Part shown: one piece after another, positions 63,327 to 64,000 of the stretch
Layout: each line of letters starts with the position of its first letter
How positions within the stretch are numbered: position 1 is the first letter of the stretch
Origin: CAWDZK01 sp963807005
Lineage (GTDB): Bacteria; Actinomycetota; Actinomycetes; JACCUZ01
Assembly: GCA_963807005.1 (NCBI GenBank)
Contig: CAWDZK010000005.1
Coordinates: 495,548 to 559,547 of the forward strand
Length of the DNA: 64,000 nt
Direction of reading: 5' to 3'
Program-made: the position numbers and the translations under genes
Notes under the pieces: model-generated
What the model was told of the DNA's origin: nothing
What the model saw: the letters and a program-made list of their open reading frames with translations, nothing else
Database searches by the model: none

Positions 63327-64000
63327 GCGACACCACCCTGCAGATCGGTGCCAGCGAGATCGATCGCGGTGTCGGTGAGGCCGAGGGCCGCGTCGTAGTC
63401 GCTGAGAGCTCGGGTCTGGACATCGGCGGCTGCCGGTGGACGGACGATCGCGACGCGGGAGTGCCGCATCGCGTCGGCGGCGGCGACGTGCTCAGGCAGG
63501 CTCAGGGTCTGGTGCTTGGCCCAGATCCGCTCATGATCGGCGACGAGGCTGCCGTCGCAGAACACCCGGATCCGTTGCAGGTCAGCATGAACGTCGACGC
63601 GGCGCCCGATCACGGCCGGATGGACCGAGTAGTCGTTGCTGTCGAGCCGGACGTAGTGATCGCGCGCGAGGCGTGTCGTGCTGCGCCAGCCCGTGACCGG
63701 CGTGACCGGTGGCAGGGTGAGCATCGCGGCGACGTCCGCGGCGATCCGGTCGGTCGGGGCACAGCCCAACGCCCTGCGCGGTCTCGCGTTGACGACGGCG
63801 AGCCAGCTGGTGAGCTGGGCGTTGAAGTCCTCCGGGCCCGTGAACGTCCGGCCGGGCAGGAACGACCGCTCGAGGTAGTCGTGGAACCGCTCCACCAGGC
63901 CCTTGGCCTCGGGGTCGCGGGGCTTGCAGACGATGACCTTCGTCCCGAGCGTTCCGCGGAATCCCTGACAGGCCTCGGTCAGCTCGGTTTCCGCGCGCGA
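63323..64000 (-). CDS. istA: IS21-family transposase IstA (partial, N-terminus beyond window)
   Basis: The C-terminal 225 residues of a DDE transposase. The visible part includes the end of the catalytic core (VCKPRDPEAKGLVERFHDYLERSF, with the DDE Glu in PEAKGLVER) and the C-terminal beta domain (DSNDYSVHPAVIGRRVDVHAD, FCDGSLVADHERIW). The frame is open at the window end, so the helix-turn-helix and the first Asp residues are not seen. Confidence 0.92.
   Translation of the reverse strand, partial: SRAETELTEACQGFRGTLGTKVIVCKPRDPEAKGLVERFHDYLERSFLPGRTFTGPEDFNAQLTSWLAVVNARPRRALGCAPTDRIAADVAAMLTLPPVTPVTGWRSTTRLARDHYVRLDSNDYSVHPAVIGRRVDVHADLQRIRVFCDGSLVADHERIWAKHQTLSLPEHVAAADAMRHSRVAIVRPPAAADVQTRALSDYDAALGLTDTAIDLAGTDLQGGVA

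Larger units (their letters stand above)
62449..64000 (-). mobile_element. IS21-family insertion sequence (right part beyond window)
   Basis: The element contains istB and the 3' part of istA in the canonical order with a 4-base overlap. The visible end begins TGTCAAC at 62449 (the 5'-TG of IS21 ends) and carries two internal direct repeats. The other end and the target duplication lie outside the window. The 144 bases between the nuclease-like gene and the element end contain no gene I recognise. Confidence 0.88.

Overview
This is chromosomal DNA from a very GC-rich Gram-positive bacterium, almost certainly an Actinomycetota. Supporting signs are the pervasive GTG starts, a mycothiol-dependent-isomerase-type enzyme, an excalibur domain, LuxR and class III cyclase/ATPase regulators, and a RecBCD-type nuclease. 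A Nocardioidaceae-like source is my guess from gene style, not something the sequence proves.

Layout. 1-3458: recB (3' end beyond the window) and a NERD/excalibur pair, all on the minus strand. 4257-14701: small accessory genes. These are a TetR regulator with a flavodiiron-type metallo-beta-lactamase-fold protein and an MDMPI-like enzyme in one operon, a GNAT, a VOC protein, a SnoaL-like protein, a hydrolase remnant, a flavin monooxygenase with a LuxR regulator, a secreted M4 metalloprotease with a CUB-like tail, and a squalene-cyclase-like protein. 14724-18068: recC, separated from recB by about 11.7 kb. 18179-25448: a maltodextrin-type uptake and hydrolysis operon (binding protein, two permeases, two GH13 enzymes, LacI regulator) behind a tandem operator-like palindrome. 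25593-33571: a truncated cyclase/ATPase gene, an orphan antitoxin-like gene, an SGNH protein, an L,D-transpeptidase, a hydrolase-cyclase and secreted or membrane proteins.

33690-44023 is a nine-gene minus-strand operon with 4-base ATGA overlaps at six junctions: GMC oxidoreductase, membrane metallophosphoesterase, alpha/beta hydrolase, acetoacetate-decarboxylase-like protein, two small membrane proteins, patatin, a larger membrane protein and a peptidoglycan-binding protein. The GMC enzyme and the patatin carry what looks like the same C-terminal domain. This is the best candidate for an undescribed system, probably acting on a hydrophobic lipid or sterol-like substrate.

44194-49972 holds a papain-like protease with a basic tail, a degraded zone with a MobF relaxase fragment and short tandem repeats, and a large cyclase/ATPase regulator. 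49973-61019 is a divergent catabolic island. An amino-acid ABC transporter and two aldehyde dehydrogenases flanking a GABA transaminase lie on the minus strand; an XRE-cupin regulator, an agmatinase-family ureohydrolase, a TPP enzyme and a carbon-nitrogen hydrolase lie on the plus strand. Together they fit uptake and breakdown of arginine or agmatine through guanidinobutyrate or putrescine to GABA and succinate. 61018-64000 is a junction with repeat motifs, broken genes and an IS21-family element running off the window.

At least eleven otherwise well-conserved genes are broken by what looks like a single inserted or missing base, several of them in G or C runs. This is more likely residual sequencing error than biology, and such genes are listed here as one frameshifted CDS over the full span.
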